From contig NW_004457313.1 of assembly GCF_000313135.1 (NCBI RefSeq), positions 243,688-307,687 of the forward strand: DNA of 64,000 nt, read 5' to 3'. The notes beneath the pieces were generated by a model, which was given only the letters and a program-made list of their open reading frames with translations, did no database searches and was not told the DNA's origin. Numbering within the stretch: position 1 is the stretch's first letter; each line of letters opens with the position of its first letter. A program made the translations under genes and the position numbers. Source of the DNA: Acanthamoeba castellanii str. Neff (Eukaryota > Discosea > Longamoebia > Acanthamoebidae). Positions 11,030 through 29,555 of this stretch are shown piece after piece.

Positions 11030-11477
11030 TCTCGCCTCCTCCATTCCATCTTTCTCACACGTGATGTCTGTTCGTGGTGTCAGAGTGCCTACCGGCGCTA
11101 GCGTGTACATGGCTTGAGCACGCTACCGGTAGGCGAATAATGCAGTCCAAATGCTCCTCCATTTGCCCGTTATTACGCACCTTCGGCTCCTTCACATTGT
11201 TTGAATTTGCCAAGCTCAGCCATGGTCCCCTACCTGCGGTGCCTATCTCCCACAAGCCAGCCATCGCACTTCGACTTCGCCAGTGCCGTCCACGTCCCAT
11301 CTCGCCACCTGAAGCACAGCAGTGACGTGGTTGACAGATGTCCTTCGCAACGGGAATTTATGAAATCTACCACCAAGCCGATCAAGGTGGTGGTTGGCGG
11401 GTTGGCAGCCGCTAGCGTTGCTTTCACATTTTCTTTTCCTTCAACACAACAAGCACAAGACAGCACGAGGGCCAAAC
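11030..11477. other. Intergenic region upstream of receptor A
   Basis: No coding content supported. Holds the 3' UTR of the flavoprotein gene and presumably the promoter of receptor A. No clear TATA box was identified. Confidence 0.4.
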
Positions 11478-18294
<6,817 letters not shown>

Positions 18295-18399
18295 GCAGCG
18301 GCCTCTGCTACCTGCGTCAAAACACCAGGAAACGCTGGGTTTCACCGAAGACACAAGTAAAGTTGGCCTTTGGCGGAGGGGTACACCATCTTCATAAAA

Positions 18400-21207
18400 A
18401 TGGCCGAGCAAGAGGGCGAGCGAGGGGAGGACTGCTCAGGGTGGCGATTGGTGCCGGTGGAGCTCACGCTGCAGGTGTTCTCCTGGCTGGAACCTGGTGA
18501 CCTGGCGCGAGCCGAGCTCGTGTGTCGGCGGTGGCGCGCCACGATCGGACCCACGTCACCGCACGCCACCTTCTTCTGGCGCACCGTACCTCTTTCCCCA
18601 CCTTATCTCATTTTCATAATGGTTATTTTATATTTGCGGGCTTTGGCGTGTCATCATGGCGGATGCAGGTCCACGAAGTCCGCTTTGGTGGCGCGTGGGT
18701 GCGACCAAGCAAGGAGCAGCTCCGGTGGCAGAAGCAGCGCGAGGACAGAGTGGCCGATGCGGTGGTGGCGGCATCATCACCGCCGGCCGTACGGACAGGA
18801 GGGGGGAGAAGAAAGAAGGTCGTGGACTGGCGTGCGAGTTGTCTCCGATGTGAACGCACCAAGACTCGGTTGCGTGTTGCCCCCTTTTCTTCTTTTCTCT
18901 GCTCTTTTACGATCCTGCTTACCACGCACACCAACCGACCCGCACACACAGGCTGTGGAGGCGAGGCGATATGGACGAGATGGTGCAGTGGACCGTCACA
19001 TGCGGCCACCATGTGCTCCTGCGCCATCTGCTGGCCACCCAACCCGTTGCCGCTGTCGCCGCTTGCCAGCGCGTCGGCAGCGGGAACTTGGTGCGCTGGG
19101 CCGTGTCGAGCGGCAGCGAGCCAACGGTCGATCTGGTGACTCGCCACGTTGACGTGCCGGTGGAGGCTATCGTGTGTGATGAAGCCTTCAGGCTGGGCTC
19201 CTCCCCGCAGGCCATGGTCGACCTGCTCGTGCATCGCTTCATCGTCGCCACTCGCGGGGGTCATCGATCTTCGCCTGTCGCCCCCGCAGCAACCGCAGCC
19301 GACTGGCCCTCCGCCGCCATATCTCAGGCCTGGTACGTCGAGCAGTTGGACGAGGCGCTAGCCCAGACCGTGGTACGCGGTCGGCGATGGTCAGCGGCCG
19401 AACTGTTTGTTCTCGCGGGCGAAGGCCGGCACGTGGGTGCGATGGCGCTTCTCCTGGACCGATGCGCCACCGAGGCCGCGAGGCAGAAGCTCCTGCAGGC
19501 TACCAATCAGAAGAACAACACCGGTGTGTGGCTTCATCTCGGCCCAACCAACCCTCAGCGCTCTAACCAGCAGGCCTAGGCACTGATCTTTGGTGTTGTG
19601 TGCGCTCGGTGTTGCGCAACGCCAGCGTTCCTGGAGGCGTGCGACCGCCGCCAAGCGAAGGTGTTCGCGTTGCTGCTGCCGAAGCTCTCGGACGAGCAGG
19701 TGCGCGACACCACGGGCCTCGACAGCATGTCGGCCCTCGGACTGGCCCTGAGGCGAGGCGATGTGGCCATGGTGCGAGCGCTGCTCGGTCGCGGGGCTCG
19801 GGCAAACGGCAACGGCAGGGAATCAGTTCCGCCGCTGTGCCTGGCTGTCTCAGTACACTCTCCATGGCTCGGCACGACATACGAACGCAACACGTGGGGC
19901 TTAAGGGTGTGGTGGTGGTGCTGGTGGTGCTGGTGGGCAGGCGGATGCCAACAGGAGAGAGCTGGTGGACTTGCTGCTGCAACACGGCGCCGATGTCAAC
20001 GCGCGCAACCGGCGCAATGGCAAGACGTGCCTGCACGCGGCCTGTCGGTTGGTGCCGCTCGACAGCGGGATGATCGGCTACTTGCTCGACAAGGGCGCCG
20101 ACCCCGGCATCGTGGTACGCTCCGCTGCCTACAACGTCTTGTGCAGCGAGCACCACCTGTTTGTTGTGTTTGACGCCCTACATATTTGACGTGCCATTCC
20201 TGAAGGCGAAAGGCTGGAGCGTGATGGGCTGCTTGCTGGCGATGGCACCACCTGTCCCCGCCACCAACAAGAAGACCGAGTACGCGTGCGAGGTGTACAG
20301 CGAGGAGAGAATGCGCGCAGCCCAACAGCTTTTGGCGCGAGGAGGCTCGCCAGCTGGCGGGGTGGGCAAGCCCGGCCGGTCGCTGGTCGCAATGGTGCTG
20401 CGGTGGGTGCACATCGAGGGGCGCTTCGACAAGCGAAGCGAGGAGTACGTCATCCGCATGCTGGACCTGCTGTTGGTCCACGGCTTCTCTATCCACGTAC
20501 GTGCTGCTTCCGCGCCTGACCGATCACACACACACACACACACACAACACTCGCACACACAGCACACAGCCCACATCACCCACGCGCAATCAGCCGGGCA
20601 GACCTGAAAAAACATGTTCCTCCTATTAATTACACAGAGCGAGCCGATCGATACGCTGGCGCCTCTCGTCGGCTGCAGCGCGCCGAGCATCATCCGCCAC
20701 TTGGCCGCCACGCAAGACCTCAAGGCTGTGCTGGGCGATGCCGGAGGCCGCGTCGCGGTTCTCGCGCCCGCGCGCCGTATGTGGATCGGAGTCAGAAACC
20801 GAGACAACATGCGGGAGCTCTTCGCCGTGCTGGGCGTCAGGCTCGACACCGGCGATCCGCCGCCAGTGCACGTGCCCAACCTTATGGGCTCGTCGTATCT
20901 TGAACTACTGACGGAGATGGTCAAGCACGGGGCCGACATCAACGCACGCGACAGCGAGGGTCAGACGATCGCCCATTGCTTCGTGCTCGAGAGCCGCAGC
21001 GCGCCGACCACGGGCACGCTGCGCGCGTGGCAGCGGCTCGGGCTGGACTTTTCGCTGCGCGACGGCCACGGCCGCACGCCGGCCGAGGCCTATCGGGCGT
21101 GGCGCAGGGGACTAAGGAGCAACCCGTACTACGTCTACCAGCAGGAGGAATTGCAGCGGGTGTTGGAGAACCTGCAAGCCGAGTGCCAAGCAGTACACCA
21201 GCCCTGA
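18400..21207 (+). CDS. F-box / ankyrin-repeat protein A
   Basis: Likely substrate receptor of an SCF ubiquitin ligase. The F-box is in exon 1 (LVPVELTLQVFSWLEPGDL ... LVCRRW). Helical and ankyrin-type repeats follow: MVQWTVTCGHHVLLRHLLA, FLEACDRRQAKVFALLLPKL, GLALRRGDVAMVRALLGRGA, LVDLLLQHGADVNARNRRNG, KTCLHAACR, MVKHGADINARDSEGQTIAH and SLRDGHGRTPAEAYRAW. Exons join with GTAC-type donors. One intron (20497-20637), rich in CA repeats, is missing from paralogue B. Start at ATG 18400 gives the F-box at residues about 18-50. The gene lies 105 bp downstream of receptor A on the same strand. Convergent with the lipase gene ending at 21380. Confidence 0.85.
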
Positions 21208-21379
21208 CCTTCACAAGTTTCGACGTCCGGCTCCATGGCGTTTGGTTGTTAGACACAGAGGAAAAGAAAGCTCTCCGGGTGAAGTTGCACTCACACAGAA
21301 ATAAAAAATTTAATTTGCCCTTAAACTTTGCCTTTAAAGGTACGAATTAGGTCTACATTCGGGTACAGTGCCTCGTTCA

Positions 21380-22225
21380 TCACCGGCCCATGGGGGAGGA
21401 ATCGGTGGAGCTCAACTGGAGGTGCGCATCGATGTACTGTAGGCAGGCGAGTTCAATCCACGACAACCCCGTGGGCCACCAACCTGGTGGGGTTGAGAGA
21501 TTGCGTGAGAGACTGCGTCAGCACACGTGTGGGGGGGGGATGCGTCATACCCATACACCAGCCACCATGTCCTCCTTTGCATGTGCACACGCATAACATA
21601 CAATGAAAAGTCCAGAAAATGTCAGTTGAGTTGAATGATATTAGTCTATATCTATAGGTGGAATGGGTACGTACCGGTCTGAGTGACGGCAAGGATGGCA
21701 AGAGGATTCTTGCTGATCTCCTCCACTGGCAAGGCCGCTGAAAAGAATGAAATGTTGGCCCACTTGTCATTCGCATGAATAATCCAGCTTTACATGCGCG
21801 CATGAGGTTGCGCGCGTACCTTGGGGCACGACCGGGTCATTGAGCGCGTGGAGGACCAGGGTGGGGACCTGACGGAAGTGATCCAAAAACATGTGTTACT
21901 TGGAGGAATTCAACGCACAGGGAGAGTGAAACGTTTTACGAAAACGAACCTTCACATTCGCAAACAGAGGGCCGGTGTCATTCGCCAGGTAGTAGTCTTC
22001 GATCGACTCTTCTCCACTCAACGGAGCGTGAAGGTGCGTGTGCAGATCGAACAAGGTCTTGCACTGCGATGGCCCGCCGCACATATGAGTCAGGGACCCA
22101 GCAACGCTCAACAACACGCGAAGGAGGAGACGAGAACAAGCGTGTACCGAGACGATGTTCTCGTGGACCAACTTTGCATGACCCCTAAAGACCTTGTTGT
22201 TGCTGACGTGGCATAGACACAGTTA

Positions 22226-22280
<55 letters not shown>

Positions 22281-23657
22281 TTGTAGAAACTGAGACGCGC
22301 TCACCTGTAAATCTTCAGAAAGTGCTTGATGAAGTGTCTGCCGTACACGTGGGTCTTGGCCCACCCCGTCCAATGAACCGCGAGTTGGGCCTGTCGGAGC
22401 CGCGCGTGAGACCACCTGACTTGGGGCTCTTCATTGCACTTGCGGTGCTTGAGAAGAAGAAGAAGAAGGACTCCACGTACCTGGGACCACGGGGAGCTGC
22501 AGATGATGCCCGCCCGCAGGGGCGTCCTGCTCCCAACCTCCCCGAGGTACTTGGTCAAGAGAAAGCCGCCCAACGAAAAGCCTTCGCACAGACGCACACG
22601 CCGGGCATAAGCTTGGGCTCGTGCTGCAGCGCGTGGCCTTCACGAGCAGGTGGAGTGAGATGCGCACCCAGAGCAAACAGAGGCGCATCAGGGAAACTAG
22701 AGGCGACGTGGTCCACAAGCCGCCCCACATCAGATGACACACTGTACATTCGTGGAGCCTGTGCCACAAGGACCAGCACAAATCGCACGCATGTCAGCGT
22801 AACTACACTCAGTTGCTGACAAAAGAAGAACAATCGTCATCATCGGGCGAAGTACGGTGAGCTGTTCGCCCAGAGTGCCGGGATAGTTGAGCGTCACGCA
22901 GCGCCAGCCCTTTTGCATTCCCTCACGGGCCAGGTATGTGATGTACGAGCTTCGGCTGCAGCCAAACGTCAGCGTGCGACCACCAGCCATGCGCGCCGCT
23001 GACGGTGCGGTGAGAAGAGGGATACGCACCCGCTTCCGGTGACGCCAGAGAGTAGTATAAGGATCGGCGCGCTAGGTGACATGTCCGAACGCTCCGCCCA
23101 ATCCAACAGCAGTGTAGTGCCATCCGCTGCTCGGACCTCCTCCCTACATTGGCGCGCAATGGAATGGGCCGTGAGCTGCTTGATTCCAGGCATCTCACGG
23201 TCGCCTCGGGCAAGAGCTTGACGCTTAGCTTACCTACGGTACTGGGGGTCGTAGGTCGGCCGCAGCTTCATCATGACCAACGCCTGGAAGAAGAAATAAA
23301 TACAAATTTAATACATCTATATTCGAAGAAAGTAAATAAAAAACATGAAAATAAGGTAAATTACGATAAATAATAAAATAAAATTAAAAAAGTTTGGACG
23401 CGCACATCAAGGTGGCCGGAGAAGATCCAGGGGGAGGGCCAGTAGTTCCCCTTGAGCAGGGAGCACCGACGAAGGAGGGCAGCCGTGCCCTGGTGATCTT
23501 TGTCGAATCGTAGGTCGATCCGTGAGACCAGCGCCAGGAGGTAGTAAGCCGCGTACGCGAGCATGACCCCCACAAACACCAGCACCGCAGGCGGTAATCG
23601 CATGATTATTATCGACCCACCATCTTCGCCCTCGGCAGTTGCGACCACCTGCTCCAT
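21380..23657 (-). CDS. ABHD1/ABHD3/EMB8-type alpha/beta hydrolase
   Basis: Membrane-anchored lipase or phospholipase of the ABHD1/3 - yeast YMR210W - plant EMB8 family. Minus-strand exons in order: an N-terminal anchor (PPAVLVFVGVMLAYAAYYLL, about 23590-23530), SGHLD, LRPTYDPQYR, and then PILILLSGVTGSG (oxyanion strand, about 23060). SRSSYITYLAREGMQKGWRC follows (about 22930). The nucleophile elbow is GFSLGGFLLTKYLGE (Ser, about 22570). HALNDPVVP (Asp, about 21845) and KGGHGGW (His, about 21570) complete the triad. The last exon ends LQLSSTDSSPMGR with TGA at 21380-21382. ATG 23657 or ATG 23603 could be the start. One intron holds a 14-copy GCGT repeat. Convergent with F-box A. Confidence 0.87.
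22226..22281. repeat. GCGT microsatellite (14 copies)
   Basis: Perfect tetranucleotide array inside an intron of the ABHD1/3-like gene. Confidence 0.95.
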
Positions 23658-23874
23658 AAAGATCTCACACAAGGGATCTTCCACACATCCGCGGACGAGG
23701 CCTCGCTTCCGTTCGCTATCTCCCTCAACCCCGCCCATTTGCGGCCCAAATTGCCGTGTGCGCACGTGTGTGTCGCCCGTGTGCGTGTGCGGTTGGGACA
23801 AGCGATACAAGACAAGAAACAAATTGTACATTGTAGTGCGGAGGCCAGCGACAGACGATGGGAGTATGAACCTT

Positions 23875-26124
23875 TCACGAGCCCTTGGCGCTGTTGGTGT
23901 TGGTCTTCTCGAGCCGCGTCCCGAATCGGCGGACTTCGCTGAGCAGTGCGCTGTCGTCTTCCATCTTGCTCCACGCGATGATGCGCTGAATGAGCCTCTC
24001 TCGAAGCGTCTCCTCGTCCGAGCACGAAGATGATGCCGAGGCGAGTCCTGCCTGCTGGCCTTCTTCTCTTTCCTCCTCTTCGCTTCCCTTCCCGTGGCTG
24101 TTGCGTTTGATGGTGGGAAGGGTCGGGTGAGTCTTCGCACGTCCAAGCATGGGAGTACTTCAACTGTGTGTGTGGGCGTGTGGGCGTGTGGGCGTGTGTG
24201 TGCGCGCGCGCACCTTTCGCTCGGCTTGCTGCTCCTCTGCTCGATATCTGCGAGGAAGGGCAGCGACGGGCGCGAGGCCTTGATGGACTGTATGGACGTT
24301 GCGATGAGCTGCATCCAGTAGGCCTTGTCTGCCGACCACAGCGTATACTCCTTCGCCGCGGCGAACAAACGAAACGTATATCGATCTGCGCACCTCATAT
24401 TAATATTTCATTCATGTCATCGCTGAGCGAGAAGGCGTTGGAGAGAGAAGAAGCGATATGTACCCCTGAGTTCCTCCGGCTCCTCGACCCGTAGCATCTC
24501 CAACGGCTCGAGGAAGTCGACCTTGAGATTGTTTTTGTGTTTCTTCTTAGTGCAGAGAAGTACGTCGTTGAATAGGAACAGCCGCCGCTCCTTTTGGGCT
24601 TTCCCCACGAGAGAGAAGACATCCCCTTGATAGACGAATCGGCGATGAGGCTGAGCGAGCGACGTATTGTACTGGAGCGCAGGAAGAAATGGAGAACATC
24701 AACCAAGAGACATGACGAAGGAGTATACGCTGAGCGTAGGGGGTCACACGTACGTCACCAATGAGTTGGCTTTGTATAGAAATGACCTTGTCAATGTTTT
24801 TGCGCTGATTGGCTAGCTTGTCCGCGTGATCCACAGCGGCATTCACCTGCTGTAAAGCTGTGTGATGCGTCAGGTAAGCCACACTAAACCCGCGTACAGA
24901 ACTCTCTTCACACCACGGCTGGTGCACGCGTCAGAGGAGGGGGGAAGTGGGGAGAGAGAGAGAGAGTACCGGCATGCAGAGCTTCGTATTCTGGATGGTC
25001 TTGCGGAGTCTCACACACAAGGTCCTAAGAAGCGACACCACTGCCGGTCAGCGAGGGCAAGAGCCTAATATACCTTGGATGAGCCCGACGTACCTTGAGT
25101 AGGGAGTAGTAGGCCAAGATGCGCTGTATGGGCAAATAGAGGAAGCTGAGGAAGTTCTTGGAAGGAGAGGGGACAACGTTGAATTCCTCCCCCGCGAGCG
25201 GCTTCACGACATGCTTGACGCTTACGCTCTGTTGTCAGATGCAACCACGCATGTGCATTGGCCGAGCAAGTGGTGAGCACTGGATACAACACACACGAGA
25301 CTTGAGAGTGTGGATGCACCTCGATGAAGGCAGCAAACTCCTTGTTCTTCTTGCATTTCTCGTAGTGGTCCATGGCGTGGGCATAGTTCTCGTTGTACTG
25401 TGCGTACAGTTGTCGCAACATCGGCAACTGATGCGATCATAACGTCCACCATCGACGAGCAGATGGTCAGAGGCAGAAGGCCTGGAGCAAAGACGAGGGG
25501 AGAACAGGAGGGGAGCACCATTTCAAGAAAGAGCTCGCCAAAGCCACGCTCGTCTTCGAGTGCGCTCTCGAGCTGGTTGAGGAACTCGACGTTCCATCGT
25601 CGAATGAGCTCCAGGTTGCACAGGATGCCCTGTAGCTCGTCGGTGGAGAGAATCTTCTTGTCGCGTAGGGGAATCACGTAGTCGTGCAGGAAAGCGTTCA
25701 GATTATGAACGTGAGCACGTTCTGAAGAGAGCAGCTCCTCGACCAGCTTCTCCCTTCGGCAGACGTGTAAGGCTGGCGCCGAAGATGTGTTGGATTGAAT
25801 GGGCAGCACGGCAGATGAAGTCGAAGTGGTGCAGAGGTTGCTCCCTCCACCTCCCCCCTTGCTCTTCTGTCGCTTGTGTGCCGCGGCAGATTTCTTTTCC
25901 TTCTTGGCCTTAGCCTCCTCCAGCTTTTCATCTCTAGCGTCGGTGTGCGAGGCAGGGAGGTGAAGAAGAGCCCCTGCTGGCGTAGCGTCCGTGCCTACTG
26001 CAGCAGGCACCACCGCCATCCTCTCCTTCTCCCGTCTGGAGCCCTTGCGCTTGGGCTTCTTTGTAGGGGTGGGCGGCGAGTTCACACCACCCGCCACTTC
26101 CCCATCTTCAGCCGCGCTCAACAT
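23875..26124 (-). CDS. Dbl-family RhoGEF (DH-PH)
   Basis: Guanine-nucleotide exchange factor for Rho/Rac GTPases, acting on the actin cytoskeleton. From ATG 26124, about 120 residues of Lys/Ala-rich and low-complexity sequence lead to the DH domain: CR1 REKLVEELLSSERAHVHNL (about 25750-25690). FLNQLESALEDERGFGELFL follows, then LRQLYAQYNENYAHAMDHY, CR3 LSFLYLPIQRILAYYSLLK (about 25120) and NAAVDHADKLANQRKNID. A PH domain follows: VYQGDVFSLVGKAQKERRLF, LFNDVLLCTKKKHKN, RYTFRLFAAAKEYTLWSADK, YWMQLI. The C-terminal exon is Glu-rich and ends at 23875. ATG 26124 lies 152 bp from the divergent zinc-finger gene, so a shared promoter is likely. Confidence 0.9.
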
Positions 26125-26275
26125 CTAACCTACAAGCCAGCTCTCGTTCGTAGAAAACTGAAAATAGATAAATAAAAAATATCATTTTGCCTTTTGCTGT
26201 CGACAGAGACCAGCGAAGCGGCAAGCTTGGCTAAAATCAATCAATCCACAGTATAATCAGCTCCGGAAGAAGAAG

Positions 26276-27265
26276 ATGCAGCGGAGAGAAGGAGACTGGG
26301 ATTGCCCTAACTGCGGTGACATGAACTTTGCTTCCAGGTCCATATGCCGGAAGTGTTCTTCTCCCAAATCGGGCGGCGCGATCGGTGGAGGAGGTGGAGA
26401 CGAGGGCGGCGTGATGTTGGGGAACGGCGGCGGGGCGGCTCCTGGGGGCGAGGAGGGGGTTGGTGTGCCGGCTGTTTGTTTTCTTCCATTCCATTTCATC
26501 TCGGTACCAATTTGATTCTAATTTTCACTCTTTCGTTTTCCATCTCCCTATCTCTCCATGCAGCACCAGCATCAACAGCACCAGCCGCATCCAACCAAGC
26601 CGGGTGACTGGTACTGCCCGAGCTGCCGAGATCTGAACTTCGCATCGCGATCGGTGTGCCGCAAGTGCCAGACGCCCCACCCGGACCACTCGAACGCGCG
26701 ACCGGGCGACTGGCTGTGCCGCAACTGCACCGAGCTCAACTTCGCCTCGCGCCTCATGTGCCGCAAGTGCAACTCGCCGCACCCGCGCCCGGCGCCCCAC
26801 CAGTTCTTCGGCAACATGGGCATGAACCCCATGGCCGCCATCGGCGGCATGGGCCACGGCTTCCCCGGCTTCTTCGGCCTGCCGCAGCACCACCATCACC
26901 ACCACCAGGCCGGCGGGCCTCACTTTGGCGGCGGCGGCGGTGGCACCTCGTCGCACGCCAAGCCTGGCGACTGGTACTGCCTCAAGTGTAACGAACTCAA
27001 CTTCGCCTCGCGCACCGCCTGCCGCAGCTGCCAGACGCCTTTCCAGACCAACCAGCCGCGCGTAGGCGTCAAGTCAGGCGACTGGCTCTGCTCCAAGTGC
27101 GCCGACCTCAACTTCGCCAGCCGCACCGCCTGCCGCAAGTGCGGCGTCCCACGGGAGGAGGCCGGCGCTGTCGACGCCCTGACCGGCACCGACGCTTCTG
27201 CTGTCGCTGCCGCTGCCGTCGGTGCCCCCGGCGGAGCCGACCTCGGCGAGATCGCTGAGCAGTGA
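26276..27265 (+). CDS. Five-finger RanBP2-type zinc-finger protein, probable RNA binder
   Basis: Two exons; a GTACC-type intron lies at about 26502-26563. Five RanBP2-type fingers, each with the pattern DWxCxxCxxxNFASRxxCRxC. Finger 1 is in exon 1 (residues about 6-32). Fingers 2 and 3 are adjacent, followed by a Met/Gly/His-rich linker with a His run. Fingers 4 and 5 precede an Ala-rich tail. The Asn, Arg and Trp positions match the ZRANB2 class of finger that binds single-stranded RNA with GGU. Sequence-specific RNA binding, perhaps in splicing, is family-based inference. All twenty zinc ligands are present. Divergent from the RhoGEF gene. Confidence 0.9.
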
Positions 27266-27630
27266 GCGCGCACGTGATATGTGTAAAGACGTCTTTGATC
27301 GAAGATGGCCTGTCCACACAGACGAAGCAAGCAATAACAATGTAACCACCCCATAATTTGTGGAATTCCAAGCATGCTCGAGATGGTGCGGGTGAGCTAT
27401 TTCAAATTCCGTGAGGATTGCAATTGGAACAAGTGACCGCGTTTCCCGCTGTGGTCAGAGTGGCCACCAACATCTCAACAACAAGAGAGTCACCCAACAG
27501 CGAGCTCGTTTTTGGCACTTACCTACCTGGCTGGCCAATCTTCGACTGGGCTCCTTCCAATTCAGCCGATTGAGATTGAGGATTCGACATTTCAAGGCGC
27601 GCCACCTCGCTCGTGAGGTTTCAGTCTGGA
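27266..27630. other. Intergenic between zinc-finger and GPCR genes
   Basis: Both flanking genes read rightward. No gene or RNA recognised. Presumably contains the GPCR promoter. Confidence 0.4.
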
Positions 27631-29490
27631 ATGGACGGCGCGTCGCATCTTGGAGATGCATTCCAATGGAGCGATTGGCAGACAAAACTGCTGGATAGTT
27701 TGGTGATCACCTCGTGCTCTCTCTCGATTCTGGGGTCCCTTTTCATCTTCCTTTCCTACGCCCTGTGGCGCGACCTGCGCACCACTCCTCGGCTCATGCT
27801 CGTCTGCCTGTCCCTCGCAGACCTCATCACTGCCGCAGGTTCGCCCTCAATCTCTTCATTTTTCATTCTTTTTATCAATTCAATGATGAAAAATGGTGGG
27901 GATTTTTACTTATTGTTGTTTTGTGAGCAGGAAACATGTTTGGAGTGTTTTACAGGCAGGGTGGAGTCGTGTGCACCATTCAGAGTGCCTTCACTTCCAC
28001 CTCTTCTATCTCCTCCTTCCTGTGGACCCTCTCCATTGGTATGCACTCCCCCCCCCTTTCTCCCTAGCACAGCAACCACTATGCACGTGTCGTACACGTC
28101 GCTCATTACCAGCTGCACCGCTCCGGCCTCTTCCCGCCAACGTGCAGGCACGCACCTCTACCTGTCGATGTTGAAGAGCACCAAGAAGCGCAACTTTCAG
28201 TACCTGTACCATATCGTCAGCTGGGGCTTGCCGATCGTCATCCTCATCATCGCACTCTCCTTTCGCGCTCTTGGTACAACGTTGTGTGTGCGTCGTGTGC
28301 CTGTCGTGTGTCATGTGTTGATGCCGTCTTCGCCATCAGGCGCGGACGACTTCTCGCGGGCGGTTGGCTGGTGCTGGATATCGGACCAGGTGGAGCACCC
28401 TCTCTTCTGGTCCTTCTTCGTGGGCAAATCCGAGGAGATCACCTCCTACATCGTGGTGCGTTCTCCTCCACTACTCGCTTGCCTCCACTCCTTGGTGGTC
28501 GTCCACTGTTCACCTCTTTCCTTGATCGCAGACATTCTTGTTGTACGCGCTAACCCTATGGCGCCTGCATCGACGAGTTCACGCTGTACGTGTGCCACGT
28601 CCTACTCCGCGCGCCACCGCACACGCACCACCGCACACGCACAATAGCGCTCACACATGCTCATCCGGCTCCGCTCTGTACGTGCAACAGGGACTACTGC
28701 CGAGCAAGAATGTGCGCAAGGTGATCAATCAAGTCGACAAAAAGCTGATGGTACGCCGGGTGGCTGCAGCCTGCGCTCTGCGCTCTTGCGGCTTACATAC
28801 TTTCTTTGGGGGGGGGGTGGTACAGCTGGTGCCGCTCGTGTTCATATTGGTCCGCATCTGGGGCACCACCCGCTTCCTCTTGGTCAGCGCTGGCCTGATA
28901 CGCATGGACATCTATTGGATGGTTGTTCTTCAAGTATGCCACGATCCTTCCCATTGCGTGCGTGCGTGCGTGCGGTTGTGTGTGCTGTGCGCGCGGGTGT
29001 GTTGATGTTTGTTTACCTCTTGTGTTCGCAACACAGGGCATTGGTGACTCAGCGCAGGGTTTCGCCAACTTCCTTCTCTTCTGCGTGTTCACCAAGAAGG
29101 TGCGCAACAAGTACACTGGCCTCGTACGCCGCGCCTTCTGTTGGAACGATTATTACAGCGGTACGTCACGTTAGTCGTGTGTCGTGTGTCGTGTGTCGTG
29201 TGTCGTGTGTCGTGTGTCGTGTGTCGTGTGTCGTGTGTCGTGTGTCGTGTGTGTGCTTTTGTCGTTTGTCATGTTGCCTGTCGTGTGAGCTAAGCTTAGA
29301 GCAAACGACAGACGTGTCTTCTGAGGACGAAGACAGGGGCAAGCACTCGATTCAGTACCCGGTAACGGTGGCAGAGCCACATTCATTCATGCCCGGCGTA
29401 CGGGTCTACTACTCCGACGAGTCCTCCTTCTCTTCCTCGCCCTCTTCCTCAGCCGCCCCCAGCCGCAACGCCACCGCTCGGCATTTGTAA
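27631..29490 (+). CDS. CAR-like seven-transmembrane receptor (GPCR)
   Basis: Seven hydrophobic segments distributed over about nine exons: SLSILGSLFIFLSYALW (TM1), RLMLVCLSLADLITAAG (TM2), SSISSFLWTLSI...LYLSML (TM3) and WGLPIVILIIALSFRALG (TM4). EEITSYIV/TFLLYALTLW (TM5), LVPLVFILVRIWGTTRFLL (TM6) and GFANFLLFCVFTKKVRNKY (TM7) complete the set. The arrangement and the TM7 phrase resemble cAMP-receptor-like/GCR1 receptors of Dictyostelium and plants. A cytoplasmic tail rich in Ser follows (SSFSSSPSSSAAPS), a possible phosphorylation region. Ligand unknown. ATG 27631 places 16 residues before TM1. The intron before the tail contains an 11-copy GTCGTGT repeat. The stop at 29490 is only 66 bp from the convergent F-box B stop. 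Confidence 0.87.
29174..29250. repeat. GTCGTGT tandem repeat (11 copies)
   Basis: Seven-base units starting 13 bases after the GTACGT donor in the last GPCR intron. Confidence 0.9.
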
Positions 29491-29555
29491 CAATTTGTAA
29501 CCAACACCATCGCTTCTCTCTTCTCTTCTATCTTGTACGATAAACTCAGTTTTGT

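Noticed and set aside
11030..11477. Bacterial transfer of a complete pst-like operon near the receptor
   Set aside because: No permease or ATPase genes are present. The PBP modules exist only as spliced receptor ectodomains.
22226..22281. Possible CRISPR-like regular repeat
   Set aside because: Perfect tetranucleotide microsatellite with no spacers, inside a eukaryotic intron.
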